NCBI GenBank assembly: GCA_900556415.1
Contig: USOU01000004.1
Coordinates: 1-64,000, forward strand
Direction: 5' to 3'
DNA from: an uncultured Collinsella sp.
GTDB lineage: Bacteria; Actinomycetota; Coriobacteriia; Coriobacteriales; Coriobacteriaceae
Length of the DNA: 64,000 bases
The number at the start of each line of letters is the position of its first letter. Within the stretch, counting starts at the first letter, position 1. Positions 35,998 to 45,674 of the stretch are shown one piece after another. A model generated the notes under the pieces. That model did not search any database, was not told where the DNA came from, and was given only the letters and a program-made list of their open reading frames with translations. The position numbers were made by a program, and so were the translations under genes.

Positions 35998-37743
35998 ATG
36001 TCGCAAAACGACCGCACCCAATTGATTCCCGATCCGCAAAAGCCCAGCAGGCAGACCGGCGGTGTCCAAGCACCGCGCCCCATCGCGCCTGCACACAACC
36101 AGCAGTATCGTGCAAGCGGTCGCTCCTCGCAGCAGCATAATCGTCAGGCATACCAGCAGCATCAGCAATACCAGGGTCATCAACAGCACCCTGCAGGAAA
36201 CAATACCCCCAACCAGGGCCCATCGCACGCGCGCCACAACGCCCCCGCAGACAAGCGCGGGGCACGCGAGAAGTCCGGCAAGAAAACGACCCTCTTTGTC
36301 GTCTTGGGTCTCGTCGCCATCGTCTACATCGTAGGCATCGTGGCATTCTCGCAGGTAGCCTACCCCAACACGACCATCGCCGGCGTCGACGTCTCACTCT
36401 CCAATGCCTCATCGGCCGCCACTAAGGTAAGTTCGGCCTGGAAGCACTACAAGCTCACCGTTACGGGCGACGACTTTAGCTGGACCTACCAGCCCGAGTC
36501 CGAAGAGCCCATCGTCGACGGCGAAGCTGCCGCAAAAGAAATCATCGGCCACAACGAGGCCTTCATCTGGCCCGTTCGTTTGATCGAGTCGCTCAGCGGT
36601 AAAACCAACAACAACGCAGCCACCGAATCGGTCGATTTAGACCAGGACGTCGATCTGTCCATGCTTTCGGATGCCTTCGACCAGAAGCAGTTCGAAGAGG
36701 ACCTGGGCGCTGCCATAGACGAGTTCAACGACGGTCGCTCGGGATCGTTCGAGGCTAGCAGCTCATACGACGAGGATGCCGGAAAGTTCACTGTAGAAAA
36801 GGCCCGTTCCAACGAGAAGATCAACCGCGAGCACGTCATTAAATATGCCGAGATTCAACTCGCCGCGCTTTCGGATACCGTCGACATCAACAAAATCGGC
36901 AACGACGCCTACGAACCTCTGAACGACACGCTCACCAACGACCAGATTCAGGCCGCATGTGACGCCGCCAACAAATTCCTGGGCGTCAACGTGACACTGA
37001 AGCTCAACGGCGAGGACGCTGGCAAGGTCGACGGCAGTTCAGTACTGCAGTGGATCAGCTTTGCCGATCCGGCAAATCCCACGCTCGACACGTCGCAGAT
37101 CAGCGGCTGGGCCGCGGAATTCGCCAATGGCTTTAACACGGTGGGTAGCACCCGCTGGTGGAAGCGTGCCGATGGCAAGGAGTGCGCGGTCGAGGGCGGC
37201 GACTATGGCTGGTCCATCGACAGCGACACCCTCGCCAAACAGGTCGAAGACGCCATCAACAACAAGCAGACCGGCGAGATCGAAATTTCGTACTCCAAGA
37301 AGGCCGACACATTTACCGCCAAGGGCGAGCCCGACTGGAAGGCCTACATCGACGTCGACCTGTCCGAGCAGCATGCGCGCTACTACGACGAGAACGGCAA
37401 CATCGTGTGGGAGGCCAACTTTATTTCTGGCAAACCGGGCGAAGACGCCACCCCCGAGGGCGTGTGGCAGATCAACAGCAACGACGGCGCCTCCAAGCTC
37501 ATCGGCGCCAAGGACCCCGAGACCGGCAAACCCAAGTACGAGAGTCCGGTGAGCTATTGGATGCCGTTCGAGGGCAATATGGTCGGCTTCCACGACGCCA
37601 CCTGGCAAAACGATTCGAGTTTCGATAACGCCGAATCGTACAAGTGGTGCGGTAGCCACGGCTGCATCAATCTGCGCCTGGCAGATGCAAAGGCGCTGCA
37701 CGATTGCATCAAAGTCGGTCTGTGCGTGGTCGTGCATTCGTAA
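35998..37743 (+). CDS. L,D-transpeptidase (YkuD) with peptidoglycan-binding-like domain
   Basis: A 581-residue membrane-anchored cell-wall enzyme. The first ~100 residues are cytoplasmic and rich in Gln/His (..QHNRQAYQQHQQYQGHQQH..). One transmembrane segment follows (TLFVVLGLVAIVYIVGIVAF). A long extracellular part resembles PG_binding_4 (..GVDVSLSNASSAATK..). The C-terminal YkuD domain has GFHDATW and CGSHGCINLRLADAKAL, giving the catalytic Cys in SHGCxNLR. It would form 3-3 cross-links or attach groups to peptidoglycan. ATG at 35998 is favoured over 35989 because GAAGGA lies ten bases upstream. Confidence 0.9.
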   Translation: MSQNDRTQLIPDPQKPSRQTGGVQAPRPIAPAHNQQYRASGRSSQQHNRQAYQQHQQYQGHQQHPAGNNTPNQGPSHARHNAPADKRGAREKSGKKTTLFVVLGLVAIVYIVGIVAFSQVAYPNTTIAGVDVSLSNASSAATKVSSAWKHYKLTVTGDDFSWTYQPESEEPIVDGEAAAKEIIGHNEAFIWPVRLIESLSGKTNNNAATESVDLDQDVDLSMLSDAFDQKQFEEDLGAAIDEFNDGRSGSFEASSSYDEDAGKFTVEKARSNEKINREHVIKYAEIQLAALSDTVDINKIGNDAYEPLNDTLTNDQIQAACDAANKFLGVNVTLKLNGEDAGKVDGSSVLQWISFADPANPTLDTSQISGWAAEFANGFNTVGSTRWWKRADGKECAVEGGDYGWSIDSDTLAKQVEDAINNKQTGEIEISYSKKADTFTAKGEPDWKAYIDVDLSEQHARYYDENGNIVWEANFISGKPGEDATPEGVWQINSNDGASKLIGAKDPETGKPKYESPVSYWMPFEGNMVGFHDATWQNDSSFDNAESYKWCGSHGCINLRLADAKALHDCIKVGLCVVVHS

Positions 37744-37812
37744 CGCAGCCAACGCCTACAACAAGTCAACAGCACGGCGACCAAAACTTACAGTAGCGTC
37801 ATCCGCAGCTTC

Positions 37813-37842
37813 TATACGCCCGCCTCTCGCGACGGGCGTATA
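37813..37842 (+). terminator. Hairpin between L,D-transpeptidase and ABC operon
   Basis: TATACGCCCG / CGGGCGTATA perfect stem, 10-base loop, no clear T-run. A possible weak terminator. Confidence 0.45.
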
Positions 37843-37876
37843 TACTTATCGGAGCCATATCGATAAAGGAGACGCT

Positions 37877-39304
37877 ATGTCCAAGGTCCCCACGATCAAT
37901 CCGGGCCCTGGCGATTCCGATCGCATGCCCCAAGATGCCACCGAGACCCTGCCGATTATCAGCGCTGCAGACGCCAGGCAGCCCCAAGCGAGTCTCGACA
38001 ATTCGACCGATATCTCCGATGAAGAAGCCTATGCAAAGCTCAAGGCCAAACGTGCCGAACGTCGGCGCAAAAAGCTCATCCGACGCGGTATCGCTGCCGG
38101 TGTCATTGTTGCCATCGCACTCATTGCCGTCATCGCGACGCTGGTCATCAACGCGCAACCCACAGGCACCAACGGACCGGTGACCGACATGGTCACCGAA
38201 GGCACGTTTACCACCACAGTCGAAGCCAAGGGGCAGCTTAAGCCCATCTCGGCATCGGTCGTCTCCCCTTCTGTCGACGGAACGGTGGCGTCGATTAACG
38301 TGCAGGCCGGACAGGCCGTCAACGAGGGCGACGTGCTCATGACGATTAAAAATGACGAGCTCGACCGCAATGTGGCAGAGGCGCAGCGCGCGGTGGCCGC
38401 AGCACAGGAAGATCTCGCCAACGCACAAAAGGCAGCGGCGGTGGCCCAGGCTGACCCAGCGATAGATGCAGGCGCCGATGCTGCAGCGGGGGCCGCATCC
38501 AGCGGTGCCACCGACACGAGCGCCATATCGAGCGCACAACGCAACCTGGCGTCGGCTCAGGCGACCCTGGACCAGGCTAACGCTAAGGTCGCCGAGCGCA
38601 CGGTGACGGCCCCCAGCTCGGGCAGCATCGTCGAGCTCAACGCAAAGGTGGGCGCCACAGTAACGGGCGGCATGATCATGGGCGAAGGCGACACCAGCGG
38701 CGGCAAACAGTGCATGCAGATTGCCGACCTGTCCAAGATGAAAGTCACCGTGCAGGTGGGCGAAAAAGACATCGCCAAGATCGCCGTGGGTCAAAGTGCC
38801 AACGTCACCTATCCGGCCTTTCCGGATATCGTGAGCCAGGGAACGGTCACGGCGATCGCTTCGGTAGCAAACGCCGACTCCAGTTACGGAGGTGGCGGCA
38901 GCGTGACCTTCAACGTCGATATTTTGATCGAGTCGCCCGACGCGCGGCTTAAGCCGGGCATGACCGCCGAGGTCTCGGTCGTAACCGAGCAGCTCGATGA
39001 CGTGGTGATGGTGCCGACGATGGCCCTGATGACCGAGGACGGCGAGAACTATTACGTCAATCTAGCGACCGATGACGAAGGAAAGGAAACCCGCCGCGTA
39101 AAGGTAACCGTCGTGGCTCAAAACGACAACGAGGCCGTGGTCGGCAAGACGCAAATCAAGCGCGATGACCAGGGCAACGAGGTCAATGCTGGTGTTCCCG
39201 TAACCAAACTGCGCGACGGCGATACCATCGTGGTTGACACCGGTGCCACCATGCCAGCTGACGGCGGCGACTCCGGCAGCATGCCCGCCGACGAGGGCAA
39301 GTAA
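37877..39304 (+). CDS. MacA/HlyD-like efflux adaptor protein
   Basis: A 475-residue membrane-fusion protein. A short charged cytoplasmic N-terminus precedes one transmembrane segment (AAGVIVAIALIAVIATLVI, near 75-93). A lipoyl half-motif comes next (..VSPSVDGTVASINVQAGQAV..) and an Ala/Gln-rich helical hairpin (..AEAQRAVAAAQEDLANAQK..). The second lipoyl half (..TVTAPSSGSIVELNAKVG..) and beta-barrel domains follow. It ends in a Gly/Asp-rich tail. AAAGGAGACGCT precedes ATG. Its stop overlaps the ATPase start (TAATG). With the two following genes it forms a MacAB-type export system whose cargo is unknown. Confidence 0.88.
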   Translation: MSKVPTINPGPGDSDRMPQDATETLPIISAADARQPQASLDNSTDISDEEAYAKLKAKRAERRRKKLIRRGIAAGVIVAIALIAVIATLVINAQPTGTNGPVTDMVTEGTFTTTVEAKGQLKPISASVVSPSVDGTVASINVQAGQAVNEGDVLMTIKNDELDRNVAEAQRAVAAAQEDLANAQKAAAVAQADPAIDAGADAAAGAASSGATDTSAISSAQRNLASAQATLDQANAKVAERTVTAPSSGSIVELNAKVGATVTGGMIMGEGDTSGGKQCMQIADLSKMKVTVQVGEKDIAKIAVGQSANVTYPAFPDIVSQGTVTAIASVANADSSYGGGGSVTFNVDILIESPDARLKPGMTAEVSVVTEQLDDVVMVPTMALMTEDGENYYVNLATDDEGKETRRVKVTVVAQNDNEAVVGKTQIKRDDQGNEVNAGVPVTKLRDGDTIVVDTGATMPADGGDSGSMPADEGK

Positions 39305-40077
39305 TGCGTCCCGTCATCGACATCCGCAACGTGCACCGCATCTTTGAGAGCGATGCCGGCTGCGCCCATATCCTGCACAACGTGAGCCTGGCGGTGAATC
39401 CCGGCGAGTTCGTGGCCATCACTGGCCCCTCAGGCTCGGGCAAATCGACGCTCATGAACATTCTGGGGTGTTTGGACAAGCCAACGGCGGGCAACTATTA
39501 CCTGCAAGGCCTCAACGTGGCAGAGCTCGACGATGATGAGCTCACCGAGGTCCGCGCACTGAGTATCGGCTTTGTCTTTCAGAGCTTCAACCTACTGCCG
39601 CGCCTGTCGGTTATCGAAAACGTCATGTTGCCGCTGTCCTACACCAATGTGCCGCGCGGCCAGCGCGAGTTGCGCGCCGTGCACGCACTGCAAGCTGTCA
39701 CGCTTCCGGTCGACCATTGGGACCATCGCATATCGGAACTCTCGGGCGGACAGATGCAGCGCGTCGCCATCGCCCGCGCCCTTGTCAACGATCCGCCCAT
39801 CATTCTTGCCGACGAGCCCACGGGAAACTTGGATTCCGCTACCGGGGCACTCGTCATGGAAACCTTCCACAAGCTTCAGGAACGCGGCAAGACCATCGTG
39901 CTCATCACGCATGACCCCGGCATTGCCGCCGAGGCAGACCGCGCCGTGACCATTCGCGACGGCCGCATCCATGACGGCGCGTATATTGCGCATGCGCCGA
40001 ATACGCTGCGCGGGGCCGTGAACAACCTGCCCACGATTTCCGCATCCACCAATCAGCTAATAGGAGCGAAGGAATGA
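39304..40077 (+). CDS. ABC transporter ATP-binding protein (MacB/LolD type)
   Basis: A 257-residue cytoplasmic ATPase. Walker A is GPSGSGKST (about 41-49), Q-loop [11 protein letters not shown], signature [15 protein letters not shown], and Walker [13 protein letters not shown] with an H-loop in LITHD. These match the MacB/LolD/FtsE group rather than importers. Start and stop overlap both neighbours (TAATG before, ATGA after), so all three genes are translationally coupled. Confidence 0.93.
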   Translation: MRPVIDIRNVHRIFESDAGCAHILHNVSLAVNPGEFVAITGPSGSGKSTLMNILGCLDKPTAGNYYLQGLNVAELDDDELTEVRALSIGFVFQSFNLLPRLSVIENVMLPLSYTNVPRGQRELRAVHALQAVTLPVDHWDHRISELSGGQMQRVAIARALVNDPPIILADEPTGNLDSATGALVMETFHKLQERGKTIVLITHDPGIAAEADRAVTIRDGRIHDGAYIAHAPNTLRGAVNNLPTISASTNQLIGAKE

Positions 40078-41288
40078 GCACCCGCGATCTTGTCCAAGAA
40101 GCCCTTCACTCTCTCGAGGCAAACAAGGGACGCAGTCTGCTCACCATCTTGGGCATCGTCATTGGCATCGCCTCGGTCATCTCCATGACCTCGCTCATCG
40201 GCGGCATCCAAAACAGTCTGGTCAACAGCCTGGGCCTCAATGCAGCCCGCATGGTAGAGATCTATTCGTCTCAAGAACTCACCGATTCAGATGTGGAAAA
40301 GCTCCGCAAGCTGGTGCCACAGATTGAGAAGATCGGCATCGTCGACAGCGCCTATTCCGAGTACAAGGTCGGGGATAAAAGCTATACCGTCATGGCGCAG
40401 GGAGTGGACAGCGACATGCTCGACACCGTGGGTGCAAGCAAGCTTGTGGCCGGACGCACCTACTCCGATGTCGAGTCCCAATCCGGCGCACGCGTGGCGC
40501 TCATCAGCCGCGGTGGAGCCAGTCAGCTGTACGGCAACGAGCAGGACGCACTGGGCAAAACCATCAAGGTGTCGAGCGGTGAGGTGCAGATTATCGGCGT
40601 CATCGATAGTGGCAGCGACATAATGGGCTCGCTCGCCCTGTACATGCCGCGTGCCACGATCGCCGATCTCTACGGTGACGACAATCCGACGTTTCCGAGC
40701 GTAACAGCGCTCGCTGTAGAGGGAACCGACATGGATGAGCTCTGCAAGACCATCGAGACCAAGGTGCGCAGCATGAAGGGTATCTCGGAGGACGACGAGT
40801 ATGACAGCGTATCGGTGACCTCAATGAAAAGCGCCATCGACGCCCTCAATTCCTTTATGGGCGCGTTTTCGCTCATCATGGGAGCCGTTGCCAGCATTTC
40901 GCTGCTCGTGGGCGGTATCGGCATCATGAATATGATGCTCACCAATGTTACCGAGCGTATCCGCGAGATCGGGATTCGCCGCGCTATGGGCGCAAGCCGC
41001 CGCGATATCACCGCCCAGTTTTTGGCCGAGTCTTCGGCGCTGTGCATCACCGGTGGCATTTTAGGTGTTGTGATTGGCTATCTGCTGGCCTGGGGGCTCA
41101 CGTTTTTTGCCACCAGCTCTGGCCTTATGGACGAGTTCGGAGCCAGCGGAGCCATTACTCCAAGCTTTTCTATTTCGACCGTACTGTTGGCGTTTGCCGT
41201 GTCCGTCGGCATCGGCGTCATCTTTGGCTTCTACCCCGCCCGCCGAGCTGCTAAGCTCGATCCTGTCGAATGTCTGCGCTACCAGTAA
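40074..41288 (+). CDS. ABC transporter permease (MacB/FtsX type)
   Basis: A 404-residue membrane protein with the MacB layout: one N-terminal helix (SLLTILGIVIGIASVISMT), a large extracytoplasmic MacB_PCD domain, then three C-terminal helices. Conserved marks are GGIGIMNMMLTNVTERIREI and GIRRAMGASRRDI, the coupling region of the family, and FGFYPARRAAKLDPVECLRY at the end. Last gene of the export operon; a 67-bp family A hairpin follows 12 bases after the stop. Confidence 0.92.
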   Translation: MSTRDLVQEALHSLEANKGRSLLTILGIVIGIASVISMTSLIGGIQNSLVNSLGLNAARMVEIYSSQELTDSDVEKLRKLVPQIEKIGIVDSAYSEYKVGDKSYTVMAQGVDSDMLDTVGASKLVAGRTYSDVESQSGARVALISRGGASQLYGNEQDALGKTIKVSSGEVQIIGVIDSGSDIMGSLALYMPRATIADLYGDDNPTFPSVTALAVEGTDMDELCKTIETKVRSMKGISEDDEYDSVSVTSMKSAIDALNSFMGAFSLIMGAVASISLLVGGIGIMNMMLTNVTERIREIGIRRAMGASRRDITAQFLAESSALCITGGILGVVIGYLLAWGLTFFATSSGLMDEFGASGAITPSFSISTVLLAFAVSVGIGVIFGFYPARRAAKLDPVECLRYQ

Positions 41289-41301
41289 TGCAATCCCTAT
41301 G

Positions 41302-41368
41302 AGTTGCGGTGAAATAGGGACTGTTTATGCTGCTAAAAGGCAATATCTGACCCTATTTCACCGCAACT
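41302..41368. repeat. 67-bp hairpin element, family A copy 3
   Basis: AGTTGCGGTGAAATAGGGACTG left arm, CCCTATTTCACCGCAACT right arm, directly after the ABC operon. Confidence 0.92.
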
Positions 41369-41502
41369 CAGAGAGCGTCCGGTATAACGCTTCACCCCAA
41401 ATCAAATTGATTCGTTGAATAGACACATTCCAAATCTTTAGACTTCGTTTAATCCACAAGTGGGTACTATCACACACAAAGCACACGTGAAAGGATAAAC
41501 CC

Positions 41503-42936
41503 ATGTCGCTTACACAGTCAGCAGAGCGTGCAGCGCTCAACAAGCTCATCGATTATCTCGACGACAATCCGCAAGAAAATATCGACAAAATCATGGACCT
41601 CGTGAACAAGCTGGTCCCCAATCGCGTATTTCCCGTGCAGCGCGAGGCGTTTACCAACGTCATCAAAAGCCGTGGCAATTGGTATGACCTGATCATGCGC
41701 ATCTTTGGCCTCAATCCCAAAATGCGCACCAAGTTGCTCAAGGCGCTTATAGTCGACGGCAACCTGCTCGCTTGGCCCCAACAGGAAAAGAACCGCGAGA
41801 AATACCAGTGCAATATTCCATGGGCCATCCTGCTCGACCCCACAAGTGCCTGCAACCTGCATTGCACGGGCTGTTGGGCCGCCGAGTATGGCTATAAGCA
41901 GAATCTATCCTTCGATGACATCGACTCAATCGTCACGCAGGGCAAAGAGCTCGGCACGCATATCTACATCTATACCGGCGGCGAGCCGCTCGTCCGCAAG
42001 CACGACCTGATCAGAATTTGCGAAAAACATCAGGACTGCGTGTTTCTCTGCTTCACCAATTCCACGCTCATCGACGAGGCGTTCTGTGATGACATGATCC
42101 GCGTTGCAAACTTTGTCCCTGCCATCAGCGCCGAGGGCAACGAGCACACCACCAACGCCCGCCGTGGCGAGGGCACGTACGAAAAGATCGAACACGCCAT
42201 GAAACTTCTGCGTGAGCGAAATCTGCCGTTTGGAATCTCGACGTGCTGGACCAGCGCCAACGCTGACACCGTCGCAACTGAGGAAAACATGGACTGGATG
42301 ATTCGCGAGGGGGCGCTCTTCTGCTGGTATTTCTACTTTATGCCGGTCGGCCGCAATGCCACCAACGAGCTTATGCCCACGCCTGAGCAGCGCGAACACA
42401 TGTATCATTTTATTCGCGAGATGCGAGAGAAAAAGCCCCTCTTTACCCTCGATTTCCAAAATGACGGTGAGTTCGTGGGCGGCTGTATCGCCGGCGGCCG
42501 CCGCTATCTGCACATCAATGCGGCGGGCGACGTGGAGCCGTGCGTGTTCATCCACTACTCCAACGCCAACATCCACAACGTGAGCCTGCTTGATGCGCTG
42601 CGCTCTCCCCTCTTTATGAAGTACTACGAAGGCCAGCCGTTCAACGACAACTATCTCAAGCCCTGCCCTATGCTCGAGAACCCCGATATGCTGCCCAAGA
42701 TGGTTGCCGAGACCGGTGCCATGAGCACCGATCTGGTCGAAAAGGAATCACCCGAGCAACTGCGCGAAAAGACCCGAGCCGCAGCCGAGGCCTGGGCTCC
42801 CGTGGCAGACCGCATTTGGAACGATCAGAGCGACCCCTTCTACATCCAGCGTCACGAAGACGAGACGCAGGGCATGGCCGATAGCGATATGCATAAATTC
42901 GAGCAGCAGGGCCGGAAGCTAAAGAGAAACTGCTAG
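41503..42936 (+). CDS. Radical SAM protein of unknown function
   Basis: A 477-residue protein with a cluster motif CNLHCTGCW near residue 112, then TGGEPLVRKHD and further radical SAM beta-alpha repeats. The C-terminal region has GGCIAGGRRYLHINAAGDVEP and a CVFIHYSN motif, resembling a SPASM-like or HpnH-like auxiliary region (EPC, then CPMLENPD). The ~95-residue N-terminal helical domain is distinctive. AAAGGATAAACCC precedes ATG. It stands alone between the ABC operon and a terminator; no precursor peptide is obvious nearby. Substrate unknown. Confidence 0.8.
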   Translation: MSLTQSAERAALNKLIDYLDDNPQENIDKIMDLVNKLVPNRVFPVQREAFTNVIKSRGNWYDLIMRIFGLNPKMRTKLLKALIVDGNLLAWPQQEKNREKYQCNIPWAILLDPTSACNLHCTGCWAAEYGYKQNLSFDDIDSIVTQGKELGTHIYIYTGGEPLVRKHDLIRICEKHQDCVFLCFTNSTLIDEAFCDDMIRVANFVPAISAEGNEHTTNARRGEGTYEKIEHAMKLLRERNLPFGISTCWTSANADTVATEENMDWMIREGALFCWYFYFMPVGRNATNELMPTPEQREHMYHFIREMREKKPLFTLDFQNDGEFVGGCIAGGRRYLHINAAGDVEPCVFIHYSNANIHNVSLLDALRSPLFMKYYEGQPFNDNYLKPCPMLENPDMLPKMVAETGAMSTDLVEKESPEQLREKTRAAAEAWAPVADRIWNDQSDPFYIQRHEDETQGMADSDMHKFEQQGRKLKRNC

Positions 42937-42965
42937 TACCCCATATTCGGCAAAACATAAACACA

Positions 42966-43010
42966 AAGGCGCGGGCGCACCGTAATACCTTGGGCGCCCG
43001 CGCCTTCTTT
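42966..43010 (+). terminator. Terminator of the radical SAM gene
   Basis: AAGGCGCGGGCGC / GCGCCCGCGCCTT 13-bp stem, then CTTTGTC. Confidence 0.8.
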
Positions 43011-43027
43011 GTCATATAAATCCCATA

Positions 43028-43094
43028 AGTTGCGGTGAAATAGTGTCTGACTATGCTTTCTAGCAGCAAAAACAGTCCCTATTTCACCGCAACT
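43028..43094. repeat. 67-bp hairpin element, family A copy 4
   Basis: AGTTGCGGTGAAATAG left arm, CAGTCCCTATTTCACCGCAA right-arm start, between the radical SAM terminator and the TetR stop. Confidence 0.92.
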
Positions 43095-43115
43095 CAGGGG
43101 GATATGGCGCAAGTG

Positions 43116-43727
43116 CTATTCGAAACGAGATTCCAGGCTCGAAAGGCCACTCAGCGTCAGGTTGTTGGCGACCTCCGAAATACGCTCGATGGGAACCGAA
43201 CCGTCGGAGAGTGCCCAGGCGCGGTAGATGCCGATAATACCGGAAAGCAAAAAAGCCAAATAGTAATCGAACAACTCGTCTTTGAGGCCCATGGGCAGCA
43301 GGTCACGTTCGGCAATCTCACGCTCGAGCGGCGCACGAAGTCGTGCCATGAAATCATCGAGCGGAATGTTTTCGATCAATTGACGATTGAGCACCAAGTT
43401 GTTGCACAGTGCCTCGTTAATCGTTCTAAAGAAGGTCGCAGCCGCACCGAGGGCACGCTCGTTGGGATCGCTACCCAACGAGGCGAGTGTACGCTCAACC
43501 GAATCGACAATCATCCCCACGACATCCTCGGCGATAGCATCGAGCAGGCCGTCGACCGTACCAAAGTGCACGTAGAAGGTCTTACGGTCGACATTGGCCT
43601 CGCGCGCAATGGCGCTCACCGTAATGTCTGCCAGCGGCTTTTCCATCAGCAGGCGCTCAAAAGCCGAAAGGATCGCATTGCGGCTTCGGACGATGCGACG
43701 GTCGAGCCGCGGTTTCTTGCTGGCCAT
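43116..43727 (-). CDS. TetR-family transcriptional regulator
   Basis: A 203-residue regulator. The N-terminal HTH is typical (ILSAFERLLMEKPLADITVS, then IAREANVDRKTFYVHFGTVD). The C-terminal ligand domain has no recognisable specificity, though hydrophobic segments (DYYLAFLLSGIIGIYRAW) lie near its end. AAGGGACACG precedes ATG at 43727; the longer frame to 43754 is not supported. A 21-bp palindrome lies just upstream and may be its own operator. Possible targets are itself or the flanking membrane-protein genes (inference). Confidence 0.88.
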   Translation of the reverse strand: MASKKPRLDRRIVRSRNAILSAFERLLMEKPLADITVSAIAREANVDRKTFYVHFGTVDGLLDAIAEDVVGMIVDSVERTLASLGSDPNERALGAAATFFRTINEALCNNLVLNRQLIENIPLDDFMARLRAPLEREIAERDLLPMGLKDELFDYYLAFLLSGIIGIYRAWALSDGSVPIERISEVANNLTLSGLSSLESRFE

Positions 43728-43752
43728 AAACGTGTCCCTTCGAAGTATCGGC

Positions 43753-43773
43753 ATTTCTCTACAAATGAGAAAT
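43753..43773. promoter_or_regulatory. Palindrome upstream of TetR gene
   Basis: ATTTCTC-N7-GAGAAAT lies 26-46 bases before the TetR start. Candidate autoregulatory operator. Confidence 0.4.
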
Positions 43774-43865
43774 AATCTACGTAAGGGGATTATCCTACAT
43801 CCGAGGCAAATATGGCCAGCACCATAGAGAACGCACGACTCACACCGCGTGTAGGAACTGAGCGA

Positions 43866-45179
43866 TTACAGATCTCGCTCCTTGGGGCGTTTGTGCTTAT
43901 TGAGTGCCGCCGGAGACACACGAATACCGTCGCCCGTCTGGCGCACGAAGGATTTACGCTCATGCCTAGAGGCCGCAGAAGGCTTCTGAGCGTGTTGGTC
44001 GGGATCGACGGTAACTGCATTCGCGGGATGCGATTTAGCTGGCGCAGAAGCCGTCTGACGGCTCCACCCGAGCTTTCGCTTGAAACGTTCCCAGCGCACA
44101 GGGACGCTCTCGGTATGGGTGCTTCTAAGGCCTAGCACGGACGCAGACAGAATAGTCGGAGCGATAAAGGTGATCAAGCGCCACAGAAGATAACCCGCAG
44201 TCGATGCGGAGCCAAAGAAGTGGCCCAGGAACAGTGCAAATCCGCCCTCGGCGCCACCCGTACCGCCGGGCAGCGGCACGGCAGAGCTCAGCAGCTGAAC
44301 AAAGGCGCTGGCCGCCATAACCGAGAAAAAGTCGACATCGTGCTTGCCAAAAGACAGCATCAAAAAGTACGGCACCAGATAAAAAAAAGCGAGCTGCAGC
44401 ATCGTGATAACCACGGTGAGCATCATGGACGAGAAATGTCCGGCCGAACGTTTGAACTTTTCGGAAAACGATTGAATCTCGCCATCCACAAAGGTTCGCC
44501 AGCCATCGATTTTTGTAGCCGAAACACCGATACGTTCGAGCCAATTGATGATGCAATGGGCGACACGGGTGACGGTTTTGGGCATAAGCGCAACAGCAAA
44601 AACGCCAAGCAAGATAAGGCAATGGCCGCCAAAGCTAAAGATGCACAGGAGCGTCATGTCGCCATAGCGCTCGGCGAAAAACGGCATACGGGCAAGCAGC
44701 AAAATCGCGCCCCATGCCACCAGGCCAAACTGGTACACGATAAAACGCGTAAACTGCGTCGCGCCCGCCTCGCCTACGTTGAGGCCGGTCCTGGTAAGGC
44801 GATAAATCTGTGCCGGCGAGGAACCGACCATCATAGGCGTAAGGTTGCCAAAGAAAATGCCGCTCGCCTCTACCGAGATAAGGTCGCGCACGCCAACGGG
44901 CGAATCGGGATCGACCCATACGGCAATAGCATAAGCAATGATGCCAAAGAGCAGGTAGACCAGCATACACAAGCAGGCGACGATAAGCCACGGAGCCTGA
45001 ACGCTTGCCATAGCGGCCCAGAACTGCCCCATTTGCCCGGTTACGACCAAATAGACGATATAGCCTACCAGCACGATGCCGATAAATAATGCGCCGCGAC
45101 GAGCGCTCTTATTGTCATCGCCGCCCGATACCTCAACCTCAACCTGGGGCTTATGCGAATGCTTAGAGGACTCGACCAT
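43866..45179 (-). CDS. Flippase-like integral membrane protein (LPG_synthase_TM / UPF0104)
   Basis: A 437-residue protein with about eight hydrophobic helices, such as ALFIGIVLVGYIVYLVV and LIVACLCMLVYLLFGIIAYA. The family region includes SGIFFGNLTPMMVGSSPAQI and SSAVPLPGGTGGAEGGFALF. These fit the lysylphosphatidylglycerol synthase transmembrane/AglD family, which flips or supplies lipid-linked groups. The soluble C-terminus is basic and probably cytoplasmic. ATG at 45179 follows AAGGAGCC. The open frame continues upstream only because the tRNA genes happen to lack stops in that frame. Confidence 0.85.
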   Translation of the reverse strand: MVESSKHSHKPQVEVEVSGGDDNKSARRGALFIGIVLVGYIVYLVVTGQMGQFWAAMASVQAPWLIVACLCMLVYLLFGIIAYAIAVWVDPDSPVGVRDLISVEASGIFFGNLTPMMVGSSPAQIYRLTRTGLNVGEAGATQFTRFIVYQFGLVAWGAILLLARMPFFAERYGDMTLLCIFSFGGHCLILLGVFAVALMPKTVTRVAHCIINWLERIGVSATKIDGWRTFVDGEIQSFSEKFKRSAGHFSSMMLTVVITMLQLAFFYLVPYFLMLSFGKHDVDFFSVMAASAFVQLLSSAVPLPGGTGGAEGGFALFLGHFFGSASTAGYLLWRLITFIAPTILSASVLGLRSTHTESVPVRWERFKRKLGWSRQTASAPAKSHPANAVTVDPDQHAQKPSAASRHERKSFVRQTGDGIRVSPAALNKHKRPKERDL

Positions 45180-45304
45180 GAGGCTCCTTCTTAGTACAGA
45201 TAAATCCTGCCTATTGTACCCGCAAGGCGCATACGCAGTACGTAAAGCATGTGCTGCGCAAGGAAAAACAGGGGCAGGTTTTAAGTAGGACATTGTCACG
45301 ATAA

Positions 45305-45336
45305 TAAAAAACCCGAACCTCCGGAGAAGTTCGGGT
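45305..45336 (-). terminator. Terminator of the tRNA-Glu pair
   Basis: Minus-strand CCCGAAC / GTTCGGG stem followed by six T. Confidence 0.88.
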
Positions 45337-45346
45337 AAAAGATGCT

Positions 45347-45423
45347 TGGTAGCCCGTACCAGATTCGAACTGGTGATCTCCGCCTTGAGAGGGCGGCGTC
45401 CTAAACCGCTAGACGAACGGGCC
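45347..45423 (-). tRNA. tRNA-Glu (anticodon CTC), copy 2
   Basis: Cloverleaf with anticodon loop CTCTCAA, acceptor GGCCCGT / ACGGGCT and encoded CCA. It is identical in sequence to the copy at 45446-45522, 22 bases away. Confidence 0.95.
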
Positions 45424-45445
45424 ATAAGGCTCAGCAGAAAAGAAG

Positions 45446-45522
45446 TGGTAGCCCGTACCAGATTCGAACTGGTGATCTCCGCCTTGAGAGGGCGGCGTCC
45501 TAAACCGCTAGACGAACGGGCC
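45446..45522 (-). tRNA. tRNA-Glu (anticodon CTC), copy 1
   Basis: Same sequence as the following copy over the full tRNA. A recent tandem duplication is likely. The pair shares one terminator. Confidence 0.95.
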
Positions 45523-45674
45523 ACATGACATCTGCACTGCCGTGCTGCGAGGAAATATAATACGGGACAAAAAACGCGAGTGCAAGCAGAAATTCCAAAT
45601 TGGCGAAATTTTGTCGGCAGGTTATGGAAAGCGCAGCTCAGTTGGGTAGCTAAATAAGCCCCGTCCCTAGAAGT

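Noticed and set aside
45346..45528. Plus-strand open frame with repeated VARTRFELVISALRGRR sequence
   Set aside because: Translation of the two tRNA-Glu genes on the opposite strand.
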